DNA from: Bacteroidota bacterium
Lineage (GTDB): Bacteria; Bacteroidota; Bacteroidia; SXHM01
NCBI GenBank assembly: GCA_947478465.1
Contig: CANJWH010000032.1
Location: 1 to 35,954 of the forward strand
Direction of reading: 5' to 3'
Length of the DNA stretch: 35,954 nt
Below, piece by piece: positions 23,001 through 30,494 of the stretch. Every line of letters begins with the position of its first letter. Within the stretch, counting starts at the first letter, position 1. A program made the translations under genes and the position numbers. The notes under the pieces are model-generated. The model did no database searches. It was not told the DNA's origin and saw only the letters and a list, made by a program, of their open reading frames with translations.

Positions 23001-24479
23001 CAATGTTCCGCGCATCTCCGAATCCGAAATTTTAAAATAACCAGCAATGTCAGAAGCATTCAGAATTTTGGTTCCGCGGATCTCAGAATATTTTTTGATT
23101 TTGATAAGCGGATTTACATCGTCTAATCCCTGAATTTTTGTGTATCGGAAATCGTCCCAGAAATTAGCCGACTCAAACACAGCTTTACTTTCTGCGCCAC
23201 CTGAAATCATTTTCATCCCAATTACCGGGTCATCAATTTTCCAATAAATACCTTCCACATACAAATCCACTTTGTGGTAAGTATCAAAGAATGGAGTTTT
23301 ACCCATGCCCTGCTCGCTTCTGATAAGCGCCAACTCACGGTCTTCAATATTAAACTTCAATTCCAAACCGGGATGAAATAATGAATCCTTATCCCAATAA
23401 AGTGTAATACTGGCTTTCTCTGCCGAAATTCTGTCTTTCTTAATTACAAAACTTTTTGCTCTAGCTTTAATCAGTTTGTATTCAATTTTAGTATCGGGAT
23501 TAGTCCAGCGGAAAGTGAGTATAGCATCATTAGCTTTATTCCCTGAGCCAATAAATTTAGCACCGTGCATTGAGAAACCACCTTGATAATCAACATTTTT
23601 CTGTAAGTCCTTTATCTGTAAATTCACCAGATATGAATCAAAGCGCGGATACGTTGCGTTGTCCTCATCAACATTGGCTTTTACTTTATCTGTTAGCAAA
23701 CCAAACAATGGATCTTTAAAATAATCAGGATTGTGAAAAGTTACGGAATCAATATTGTACTGAGACTTGGTTACATCTATTTTAAAATTATCGAATTCAG
23801 CATAACATTTTCCGGGTTCAAGTCCTGCACGCTGCCATGTAACTCTTCCACTCTCACCTTTAAAAATCTCTTCGGTTGGGTAATACTTTCCTTTAGTATT
23901 AAGAATAACGGAACTATCACCCTTAGTATGACAAGACAATGTAAGCGCAGAAAAACTAATAACAGGAATAGAATCAAAACTAAAAACATAATTATTGTTG
24001 TCGGCAGCCCAGCGTACAGCACGCGATTCATACAGCGTATTATCTTTGAAAAGCCCTGCACTTATTTCCAGATATTTTGAAAATCCACCGCGAGCTTCTT
24101 TTTCAATTGTTTTTTCTAATGAAAGCATCCAAGGATCAAAGTTTCCTGCAGGCTGCTGATATTTTACAAAGTTTAAAATTGCCTGCAAATACAAGTTAAA
24201 GTCTGAAGCCTTTTTCCGTTTTTTTAAAAGTGTTTCGCAAAAAGTATAAATGCGTTCCCGCTGTGCGTCAGAAAGCGATGTACTTTCCCAAACTGGTGTG
24301 AAAATCTTAAAGAATTCTTTCGTTTCTTTTTCATTACTCGACTCAAGAAATGCCTGCATTTCTGAAAGAAATTTCACTTTATCGTGGGTGAATTGCTTTG
24401 GCGTTTGTGCCAAAGCAAATTGCGTTACAAACAATGCAACTATTGATAAAGCAAGATGTCTGAAGTTAATATTAATCAT
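20019..24479 (-). CDS. Large secreted protein of unknown function (1486 aa)
   Basis: A signal peptide (1-24, cleavage after FALAQ) is followed by an alpha-helical segment (about 30-145) and then almost 1300 residues of beta-rich sequence. A short winged-helix-like stretch (ASDIAGYFKISDSEMRGTLMR, about 480-500) interrupts it. Two segments are clearly related: SNQGLKGDGTLDYLTSTSKSNEFIF and TPTGLSGNGKMEFVQSELVSNQFVY, each followed by a phrase like DSMNAVAQDFVL / DFRADTSNFKL. I therefore infer internal beta-repeats. The C-terminal third has motifs such as FFGIGSANKVELNKMVYG and a non-barrel end. I recognise no enzyme motif. Large periplasmic or outer-membrane beta proteins of this kind occur widely in Bacteroidota. 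The gene starts 9 bp after prmA and is likely co-transcribed with it. Confidence 0.85.
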   Translation of the reverse strand: MININFRHLALSIVALFVTQFALAQTPKQFTHDKVKFLSEMQAFLESSNEKETKEFFKIFTPVWESTSLSDAQRERIYTFCETLLKKRKKASDFNLYLQAILNFVKYQQPAGNFDPWMLSLEKTIEKEARGGFSKYLEISAGLFKDNTLYESRAVRWAADNNNYVFSFDSIPVISFSALTLSCHTKGDSSVILNTKGKYYPTEEIFKGESGRVTWQRAGLEPGKCYAEFDNFKIDVTKSQYNIDSVTFHNPDYFKDPLFGLLTDKVKANVDEDNATYPRFDSYLVNLQIKDLQKNVDYQGGFSMHGAKFIGSGNKANDAILTFRWTNPDTKIEYKLIKARAKSFVIKKDRISAEKASITLYWDKDSLFHPGLELKFNIEDRELALIRSEQGMGKTPFFDTYHKVDLYVEGIYWKIDDPVIGMKMISGGAESKAVFESANFWDDFRYTKIQGLDDVNPLIKIKKYSEIRGTKILNASDIAGYFKISDSEMRGTLMRLSTMGFLIYDIDTDVVTVKDRLYDYINAKSKKTDYDAIQFNSVISKYDNASINLLNFDVKIRGVAQIFLSDSQNVFIFPREQEVILQKNRDFTFDGKVVSGRFDIFGKEFAFNYDDFKIDMKKVDSLRMKVPEGEPDEFGKVKLVPVRTVLQDLEGEVLIDHPNNKSGLEDFPKYPVFNSKRESFVYYDKKSIQRGAYDKQRFYFRLEPFTVDSLDNFTKEGLAFDGEFMSAGIFPDMKETLKLQPDFSLGFVKETPPGGYPVYGGKGQYSATISLSNQGLKGDGTLDYLTSTSKSNEFIFYPDSMNAVAQDFVLREQAGGVQYPPASGKDLAIHWEPKKEHFYASKINSPIDMYSSQSLLHGSLDLTPTGLSGNGKMEFVQSELVSNQFVYQLNDFRADTSNFKLKGSDAASLAFSTDNVNAHINFKERWGEFKSNGQGSFVDFPENQYICYIDQFKWYMDKEDIEITTGSDPKSLEMGGSKFISVHPAQDSLQFIAPSAHFSLKDYTLAAQDVKKIDVADAEIYPDGGDVLILKHARMQTLESAKIMANRTTKYHNFYDATIDITSRKSYKGKATYDYVDVAGQKRAIKFEPLTVDSAFQTYGRGDVKEEENFTLSPNFKYKGTVELYASKQNLRYTGSTRIVHNCEGIGSSWLKFDAEIDPKEILIPIEKNPRDAAGKAVSTGIALQKDSTRIYPTFLSPKINNNDIDVIAAEGYLFYDNITKEYRISNKEKLRGATVPGNFISLSENCIASGQGKIDLGLQLGQVELTPVGYVHHNMNNDSTKFDLYLGVNFFFNDESMRIMTERLATFFPPLDAVYYGNYYEKALYEIMGKEKADKKLAEMNLYGAFKKFPEELGMTLFLTDVKLEWNTNTSSYRYKGFFGIGSANKVELNKMVYGIIELTKKRSGDKLTIYLEPGEDTWYFFEYSKGLLGAISSDPNFNNPIKDAKPEARQAKTKEGELPYQYNLSSEIKKRNFVKSFTGAGADE

Positions 24480-24488
24480 CCTATAAAA

Positions 24489-25319
24489 TTATTTTTTAAG
24501 ATACTGTGCAGCCGTCCAGTTGTTTTTGGTTTCGAAAGAAACAAATTCCAAACCATTTTCAAAAGCAGTGTTGGTAATTTGTTCTAAATCTTCTTTATAA
24601 AAACCGCTTAAGAAAAGCGTCCCATCTTTATTTATAACATTTGAGTAAGCAGCCATATCAGCTAACAATACATTACGGTTGATATTCGCCAAAATGACAT
24701 CAAACATTTTTTCGCCTAATTGTTCGGCTCCTCCCATTATAACATCAATATGAGGCATATTATTGTTACGTGAATTTTCTTTTGCGTTTTCAACGGGCCA
24801 TTCGTCAATATCAATAGCAGTAATATTTTTTGCACCTTTCATGCCCGCAAGTATTGCCAGTACAGCAGTTCCGCAACCCATATCCAGAACATCTTTGTCT
24901 TTCACATCTGTTTTCAATAGATAAGAAATCATTAACGAAGTAGTTTCGTGGTGGGCTGTTCCGAAGGACATTTTAGGCTCTATAACCAAATCAAATTCTA
25001 CACCTTCAGGTTTGACATGAAAAGGGGCACGCACTGAGCATTTGTTATCAATAATTACAGGCTCAAAATTGCTTTCCCAAACAGCATTCCAGTTTTGTGC
25101 GGGTATTAATTTCTGTTCGTACACAACCTGTATGTTTTCTAATGAAAAGAATACTGATTTTACTTTTTCTTCATCAAAGTAGCGCTCCTGTATATAAGCA
25201 TTTACACCCTCTTCTGTTTCTTCAAAACTTTCAAAATCTATTTCAGCCAGCTCAGCCGTTATTATATCAATGCCGGGATTTGACGGCATTATTTTGCAAG
25301 AAAGAAGTATATAGTCCAC
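24489..25319 (-). CDS. prmA: Ribosomal protein L11 methyltransferase
   Basis: PrmA methylates ribosomal protein L11 using S-adenosylmethionine. This one has 276 residues. The N-terminal L11-recognition domain (about 1-100) is followed by a linker motif PKMSFGTAHHETT (115-127), SAM motif DMGCGTAVLAI (146-156), AIDIDEWPVENAKEN and the catalytic-loop signature ANINRN. I chose the GTG at 25319 because it yields the family N-terminus (MDYILLSC); the first ATG is ten codons in and would delete the first strand. A TACTTTTG -7 element lies 28 bp upstream. Confidence 0.93.
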   Translation of the reverse strand: MDYILLSCKIMPSNPGIDIITAELAEIDFESFEETEEGVNAYIQERYFDEEKVKSVFFSLENIQVVYEQKLIPAQNWNAVWESNFEPVIIDNKCSVRAPFHVKPEGVEFDLVIEPKMSFGTAHHETTSLMISYLLKTDVKDKDVLDMGCGTAVLAILAGMKGAKNITAIDIDEWPVENAKENSRNNNMPHIDVIMGGAEQLGEKMFDVILANINRNVLLADMAAYSNVINKDGTLFLSGFYKEDLEQITNTAFENGLEFVSFETKNNWTAAQYLKK

Positions 25320-25347
25320 TGGTTGTTAATAGAAATAATTAGGATTT

Positions 25348-25355
25348 CAAAAGTA
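25348..25355 (-). promoter_or_regulatory. -7 promoter element for prmA
   Basis: The minus strand reads TACTTTTG, a full TAnnTTTG match 28 bp before the GTG at 25319. It indicates that prmA and the large gene are transcribed independently of tpiA. No good -33. The remaining part of the 191-bp gap to 25511 is AT-rich with only short palindromes (TGATTTTGAAATCA; GGTGTTA/TAACACC). Confidence 0.45.
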
Positions 25356-25510
25356 GGCGTTTTATTTCCTGAAGGTGTTAATATTTACTAACAAATGAGT
25401 GAATAACACCCTTATTTCAAATATAAAAACACTGATATGATTTTGAAATCACAAAAAAAGTAATAATTTAAAGCCGCCTTAAACTTTTGTATTAACCAAA
25501 ACCAAAAGCT

Positions 25511-25843
25511 ATGACAACCAATCAATCGCTTAATACTGCTGAAATTCAGCAATGGTTAAATTTCAATTACACAGCTAAACAAGTAGAAGAAAACCTACAT
25601 GCAAAAGGCTTGGAAACAAATGTAATTGAACTATATGTAAAAGAGTATAAAAAACAGCGGAGCGCCAAACAACAATTCAACGGTTTTATATGCTTGGGCG
25701 TGGGAGCTTTTCTGGGTTTTATAAGTTGTTTGCTCTCCATACTAAATCCTTTTCCTGAATTTTATTATCCAATTTTATTTGGGTTCACAGGTGTTGCCAT
25801 TTGTGTAATTATGGCCGGGTTGTATTATATTTTTGAAGGATAG
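25511..25843 (+). CDS. Small membrane protein of unknown function, two TM helices
   Basis: The 110 residues consist of a soluble N-terminal helical part (EIQQWLNFNYTAKQVEENLHAKG, about 11-55) and two membrane helices (about 57-78 and 85-107), the first rich in Gly (ICLGVGAFLGFISCLLSI). It lies on the + strand between tpiA and prmA, which are both on the minus strand, and its stop codon abuts the tpiA stop with no gap. I do not recognise the family by name, but the composition and clear start context (AAAAGCTATG) support a real gene. A TAnnTTTG box is not exact (AACTTTTG). Confidence 0.7.
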   Translation: MTTNQSLNTAEIQQWLNFNYTAKQVEENLHAKGLETNVIELYVKEYKKQRSAKQQFNGFICLGVGAFLGFISCLLSILNPFPEFYYPILFGFTGVAICVIMAGLYYIFEG

Positions 25844-26605
25844 TTACACCGCCTTTACAATCCCCACAAACTCTTCTGCTTTAAGGGAAGCGCCACCAAT
25901 TAAACCTCCATCAATATCGGACTGCGCAAAAATTTCTTTTGCATTTTTTGAGGTGCAGCTTCCACCGTAAAGAATCGAAATATCATCTGCTACTGATTTA
26001 CCAAATTTTGCTGCAACTAGGCCGCGGATAAAAGCATGCATTTCCTGGGCCTGAAGGGGTGTTGCGTTTTCTCCTGTGCCAATTGCCCAAACTGGTTCAT
26101 ATGCAATAACAACGTGTGCAATATCAGCAGGATTTATTTTTAACAATGAATTTCCCAGCTGTAATTTTACATTTTCAAAATGCTTTGCATTGTTGCGTTG
26201 TTCCAGCGTTTCTCCAAAACACATAATCGGACGTAGACCTACATCCAAGGCTGCTTCAGCTTTTGCAAGAACCAATGCATCTGTTTCGTTAAAATATTGT
26301 CTGCGTTCTGAATGTCCAACTATTACATATTTAACACCAAGGTCAAAAAGCATATCCGAAGAAACTTCTCCTGTAAAAGCACCTGATTTCTCCTGATGGC
26401 AATCCTGCGCTGCAAGATGTATAACACCTTCTTTATTGATTAACTCGCATATAGGATGCAGAGAAGTAAAAGGTGGAGCAATAATTACCTTTACATGGTC
26501 CGCAGGATTTTCTTTCAAAAGGTCAATGATACGGAATGTGAGTGCTAAACCCTCTTGAAGAGTGTTATTCATTTTCCAGTTACCTGCTACTATTTTTTTT
26601 CTCAT
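25844..26605 (-). CDS. tpiA: Triosephosphate isomerase
   Basis: TpiA interconverts dihydroxyacetone phosphate and glyceraldehyde-3-phosphate in glycolysis. The 253 residues contain catalytic Lys11 (GNWKMN), His98 (IVGHSERR) and Glu170 (AYEPVWAIGTG), and the phosphate-binding loop LYGGSCTSKNA. Length is standard. It is the last gene of the minus-strand run DUF1599 - BT_3928-like - ABC permease - tpiA, starting 14 bp after the permease stop. Confidence 0.98.
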   Translation of the reverse strand: MRKKIVAGNWKMNNTLQEGLALTFRIIDLLKENPADHVKVIIAPPFTSLHPICELINKEGVIHLAAQDCHQEKSGAFTGEVSSDMLFDLGVKYVIVGHSERRQYFNETDALVLAKAEAALDVGLRPIMCFGETLEQRNNAKHFENVKLQLGNSLLKINPADIAHVVIAYEPVWAIGTGENATPLQAQEMHAFIRGLVAAKFGKSVADDISILYGGSCTSKNAKEIFAQSDIDGGLIGGASLKAEEFVGIVKAV

Positions 26606-26619
26606 GATTTTGTTTTTTG

Positions 26620-27696
26620 TTAATACACTTTCACCCTCGGATCAATCAAAGCATAAATAAAATCAACAGCAATGCTTACCGCAACAAATATAACCGAAAC
26701 TAATAACACTGAACCCATAACCACAGGTAAATCATATTTATTAAGAGCATCCAGCATAACCACACCTAAACCCTTCCAACCAAAAATAATCTCAACAAAC
26801 ACTGCACCCGCCATAAGCGAAGCAAACCAGCCTGAAATAGCAGTAACTACAGGATTAAGAGCATTTACTAGTGCATGTTTAAAAAGGATATTATAAAAAT
26901 GAAGTCCTTTTGCTCTTGCAGTTCGGATATAATCCATACTCAGCACTTCTAACATAGAACTACGGGTGAGTTGCATAACAATAGCAAGTGGGCGAATGCC
27001 CAAGGTAAAAGCAGGAAGAATTAAATTCTTCCAGGCAATGGTTCTACCTTCAAACTCATCAATTTCATACAAGCTTCCGGTAACAGGTAATCCCGTTATA
27101 TCACCTAACAAATAAGCAAAAATCCAAACCACCAGAATAGCTGCTACAAATGATGGCAAAGACATTCCAAAGATACTTAACACGGTGCTAATTCTATCTC
27201 CAAAAGTATTTTTATTTACAGCAGCATATACGCCTAAACAAATACCAAGTAACGTTGCTATCAGCATTGAAACCATTGCTAACACAGTTGTTCCAGGCAA
27301 TGCTTCTAATAATATGGAAGAAACATTTCTCTGACTTTGATACGACCGCCTGAGATAAGGTGCTTTTAACACAACTGATTTTGAAGAAACAGAAAAAAGT
27401 GTGAGGTAATTCTCATATTTCGTTTCATCTAAGAAAAGAAAGTGTGCTTCATTTTTTGTATCATGAAATGAAATGGGAGAAACATCATTCAGGAATTTCA
27501 GGTATTGCTGAAACATCGGTTTATCTCTCCCCAAATCTTTATTGATTGCCTCAACCGATTCTTTATCTGCTCTCTGCCCTAACATCATGCGTGCAGGGTC
27601 GCCAGGAAGTACACTGAACAATAAAAATACTACCGTAATAATGCCGAGAATAACCAGCAGGCTATAGAGAATACGTCCGGTGAGGTATTTTAGCAA
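26620..27696 (-). CDS. DppB/OppB-type ABC transporter permease, without partner genes
   Basis: This 358-residue inner-membrane permease starts with the family N-terminus LKYLTGRILYSLLVILGIITVVFLLFSVLPGDPAR. A periplasmic insert of about 80 residues (70-130) precedes five more helices. The EAA-loop motif DYIRTARAKGL for coupling to the ATPase is intact, and it ends in DFIYALIDPRVKVY. Such permeases import peptides or nickel with DppC, two ATPases and a binding protein; none of those is present here. The start is a TTG, three bases after the stop of the upstream gene (TAAcacTTG) and in the same frame; no ATG/GTG option exists nearby. Translational coupling is likely. Confidence 0.88.
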   Translation of the reverse strand: MLKYLTGRILYSLLVILGIITVVFLLFSVLPGDPARMMLGQRADKESVEAINKDLGRDKPMFQQYLKFLNDVSPISFHDTKNEAHFLFLDETKYENYLTLFSVSSKSVVLKAPYLRRSYQSQRNVSSILLEALPGTTVLAMVSMLIATLLGICLGVYAAVNKNTFGDRISTVLSIFGMSLPSFVAAILVVWIFAYLLGDITGLPVTGSLYEIDEFEGRTIAWKNLILPAFTLGIRPLAIVMQLTRSSMLEVLSMDYIRTARAKGLHFYNILFKHALVNALNPVVTAISGWFASLMAGAVFVEIIFGWKGLGVVMLDALNKYDLPVVMGSVLLVSVIFVAVSIAVDFIYALIDPRVKVY

Positions 27697-27699
27697 GTG

Positions 27700-28986
27700 T
27701 TATTGTTTTAAAAACTTTTCTTTCACTTTCTGGTAATCGGGGAAATCATTGTGATGCCATTGTCCAAGCACAACGCCATCTTTCAGCAAAAGCAATCCCG
27801 GATTAGAACGAATAATTGTTTTCAGAACAACTTGATCACAAATCCAGAATTCATAGGTAGGCTTATTTTTTTCAATAAAACTCTTCTCTGATTGTTCAGG
27901 CGATGCGGTAACTCCAACAAAGTTAAACCCTTCGGCTTTTGCTTTTTCTGCAAAAGCATTTATTTCGGATTGTTTGTCGTTGCAAGCTTTATCTAAGTCA
28001 TAATAAATCATCAAAAACTGATAACCCTGAAAAAAGTCATCAGTATATTCATCACCGGCACGATTACTTATACTGAAGTCAGAAATTTTTGCTTCTACAC
28101 CTTTTTCTAAAACTTCAATTCTCAGCGTATCGTATTTCCATTCTGTTTCATAGTTAGGAGAAAAAGCATCAAACTCCTGTTGCTTGCCTGAAGCTTTGTT
28201 AGTGAGCAAATAGTGATATTGAACTTTATCCGGAATTCCCTGCATTTGTTCAGGAATACTTTTTCCGATAGCATAAGCCCTGAAATCTTTTGCCGGCAAA
28301 TGTGCATAACAGCGATAGGTAAAATATCCCGAAATAACCAAGCCAATAAGAGTTTTATACATAGCAACATTCTGGCGAGGAGCAACAAATGACCAGATAA
28401 CGTAACCACCAATAAGCACCAATCCAACAACAAACGGGAACGCCCATTTCAGCAGGCTGAAAGACAACCAGCCTAATGCGCCAATGCAAAGAACAGCCAT
28501 TACAATATCTAATACATCAACCTTGTTCGGTTCAATTTTATTTTTCTGAGTGAAAATGAAAAGTATCAGCGTAAGTAAAACCAAATCTTTATAAAAAGAT
28601 TCCCATGGTGTAAGCGGAATGGCATCACCAAAGCAGCCACAAGAGCGCACAATCTCATATTGTGCAGATGCGAACGTAAGTGCTGTAAAGAATAGAATCA
28701 ATAAAAGCAGCAACCATGCAGTAAGTTTTGCACGGTAACCTGAGATGATGGCAATACCCAAAACAATTTCCAACACAACCATAAAAATGGCTTGCTCAAG
28801 AGAAAGGTCATGAAGCAATTTAAAGAAACTTTCTAATGGTAAAAAATAGGTTTTCAGCTTTTCAAACTCTTCAAAATACTCTTGCAGTTTATAAGAAAAC
28901 CCAATCGGATCATTGGCTTTTACCAATCCCGAAAAGATAAAAAGTGTTCCTACTAAGTAGCGTGCAATTTTTGTGATATGATTCAT
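27700..28986 (-). CDS. DoxX-like membrane protein with thioredoxin-like C-terminus (BT_3928 type)
   Basis: The protein has 428 residues. The N-terminal half holds four DoxX-type helices (RYLVGTLFIFSGLVKANDPIGFSYKL near 10-35, then around 68-135) with SCGCFGDAIPL between helices. A further pair of helices lies around 170-235, then a soluble domain to the end. The soluble part looks like a thioredoxin fold (FLMIYYDLDKACNDKQSEINAF, FVGVTASPEQ, NPGLLLLKDGVVLGQWHHND), but it lacks a CxxC: only one Cys sits at the usual position. It is therefore probably not a classical disulfide reductase. The neighbourhood DUF1599 - this gene - tpiA recurs in Bacteroidota. Function is not established. Confidence 0.85.
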   Translation of the reverse strand: MNHITKIARYLVGTLFIFSGLVKANDPIGFSYKLQEYFEEFEKLKTYFLPLESFFKLLHDLSLEQAIFMVVLEIVLGIAIISGYRAKLTAWLLLLLILFFTALTFASAQYEIVRSCGCFGDAIPLTPWESFYKDLVLLTLILFIFTQKNKIEPNKVDVLDIVMAVLCIGALGWLSFSLLKWAFPFVVGLVLIGGYVIWSFVAPRQNVAMYKTLIGLVISGYFTYRCYAHLPAKDFRAYAIGKSIPEQMQGIPDKVQYHYLLTNKASGKQQEFDAFSPNYETEWKYDTLRIEVLEKGVEAKISDFSISNRAGDEYTDDFFQGYQFLMIYYDLDKACNDKQSEINAFAEKAKAEGFNFVGVTASPEQSEKSFIEKNKPTYEFWICDQVVLKTIIRSNPGLLLLKDGVVLGQWHHNDFPDYQKVKEKFLKQ

Positions 28987-29012
28987 GGTTCTTGATTTTT
29001 CTGTGAAATTCC

Positions 29013-29031
29013 GAAACAGAATTTCTGTTTC
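29013..29031. promoter_or_regulatory. 19-bp palindrome between DUF1599 and DoxX-like genes
   Basis: GAAACAGAATTTCTGTTTC is a perfect palindrome with one central base. Overlapping it on the left, GAAATTC and GAATTTC form a second inverted repeat. It sits 27 bp upstream of the DoxX-like ATG on the minus strand. No T-run follows, so an operator or protein site is as likely as a weak terminator. Confidence 0.4.
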
Positions 29032-29051
29032 CTGTTAACGCGTTGTTAAAT

Positions 29052-29597
29052 TTATTTCCCTGCCTCGTTCAGTCGTATCAATGCAAAAATGCTGTAATTG
29101 ATAATATCGTGATAATTGGCATCAATCCCTTCCGAAACTAGCGTTTTGCCTTTATTATCTTCTATTTGTTTTATGCGCAGAAGTTTCATAAGAATTAAAT
29201 CGGTGAGCGAACTCAGTCGCATTTCGCGCCATGCTTCTCCGTAATCGTGGTTCTTGTCTTCCATCAATGTCTTAGCCTCGTAAATGTATTTATTATAAAG
29301 TCTTTCCACTTCCAATGGGTCCATCTCAGTATTTTCTGCAACACCAAGCGAAAGTTGTATCAAACCAATCACCGAATAATTAACCATACCTATATATTCT
29401 GAGCGGATATCTTCTGCCACTTTCTGTGTCCCTTTTTCTTCAATGCTGCGAATACGATTTGCTTTAATAAAAATTTGATCAGTGATGGAACTAATGCGCA
29501 ATACACGCCATGCTGTTCCGTAATCTTTCATCTTTTTCAGGAAAAGGCTTCTGCATTGTTCTATCACCTGTTCAAACTGTCGCGAGGTATTGCTCAT
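29052..29597 (-). CDS. DUF1599 protein with two tandem copies of the domain
   Basis: The 181 residues are built of two homologous halves. Both carry KxxDYGxAWRxxRxSSxTDxIxxKxxRIxxIE, then a V-E-I pattern, Y, and (V/I)NYSxxxLIxL; half 1 covers about 8-85 and half 2 about 97-177. The fold should be all-helical. DUF1599 has also been described, as I recall, as a nucleotide-modification-associated domain, but no activity is proven for the chromosomal form. It is divergent from folP and starts the run leading to tpiA, a gene order conserved in the phylum. Confidence 0.9.
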   Translation of the reverse strand: MSNTSRQFEQVIEQCRSLFLKKMKDYGTAWRVLRISSITDQIFIKANRIRSIEEKGTQKVAEDIRSEYIGMVNYSVIGLIQLSLGVAENTEMDPLEVERLYNKYIYEAKTLMEDKNHDYGEAWREMRLSSLTDLILMKLLRIKQIEDNKGKTLVSEGIDANYHDIINYSIFALIRLNEAGK

Positions 29598-29636
29598 TAT
29601 TTTCGGATATTTGCGCTACTAATTATCAATTAAAAC

Positions 29637-30494
29637 GTGGCGAAAGATACAGTTTTTACAAAGAAAAAAACGCTGAATTGCAGGGGTAAACTCTTTGATT
29701 TATCAACGCCTGTGGTGATGGGAATTTTAAACCTAACACCTGACTCGTTTTATGATGGCGGTGAACTGAACAACATAGATGCGATAATTAGCAAATGTGC
29801 AAAAATGTTGGAAGAAGGTGTTGCAATTATTGATGTTGGCGCTTATTCAAGCCGCCCGGGAGCAGAACACATAAGCGAAAGTGAAGAACTGAAGCGATTG
29901 ATACCCAACCTTAAAGAATTAGTGAGTAGTTTTCCTGACGCTGTTTTTTCGGTTGATACGTTTCGTTCAAATATTGCAGAGAAAGCAATTGAAAACGGAG
30001 CAGCAATCATCAACGATATTTCAGGAGGAAATGATGAGATGTATAAAATAGTAAGAAATTCAGGTGTTCCTTATATACTGATGCATATTAAAGGCTCACC
30101 ACAAACCATGCAACAGAATTTACAGGAAGGGAAAATACTAAAAGAAGTAATATTTTATTTTTCAGAAAGACTAAACAAGCTTCACCGCCTGGGAGTAAAC
30201 GATATTATTCTTGACCCCGGCTTTGGTTTCGGAAAAACACTGGAACAGAATTATGAACTACTGAGGTACTTCGAACAATTCAGAATATTTGAAAAACCTG
30301 TTCTGGCAGGCATTTCCCGAAAATCAATGATTAATAAAGTTATCAGTACAAAACCTGAAGATGCATTAAACGGCACTACCGTTTTAAATACTTTACTACT
30401 AGAAAGGGGTGCTGATATTTTGCGGGTACATGATGTGAGAGAAGCTGTAGAAGCTGTAAAACTTCTTCAGCAGCTTAATTCAACGAAACTTTAA
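29637..30494 (+). CDS. folP: Dihydropteroate synthase
   Basis: FolP joins para-aminobenzoate with dihydropterin pyrophosphate in folate synthesis and is the sulfonamide target. The 285 residues show MGILNLTPDSFYDGG (28-42), DVGAYSSRPGAEHISE, DTFRSN, INDISGGND, DPGFGFGKT and the phosphate-binding AGISRKSMI. I use the GTG at 29637 as start because no ATG precedes the first conserved motif. Upstream, GATATTTG is a one-mismatch -7 box. Its 3' end overlaps a small opposite gene by 20 bp. Together with folE and thyA in this window, it covers parts of folate supply and use. Confidence 0.96.
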   Translation: MAKDTVFTKKKTLNCRGKLFDLSTPVVMGILNLTPDSFYDGGELNNIDAIISKCAKMLEEGVAIIDVGAYSSRPGAEHISESEELKRLIPNLKELVSSFPDAVFSVDTFRSNIAEKAIENGAAIINDISGGNDEMYKIVRNSGVPYILMHIKGSPQTMQQNLQEGKILKEVIFYFSERLNKLHRLGVNDIILDPGFGFGKTLEQNYELLRYFEQFRIFEKPVLAGISRKSMINKVISTKPEDALNGTTVLNTLLLERGADILRVHDVREAVEAVKLLQQLNSTKL

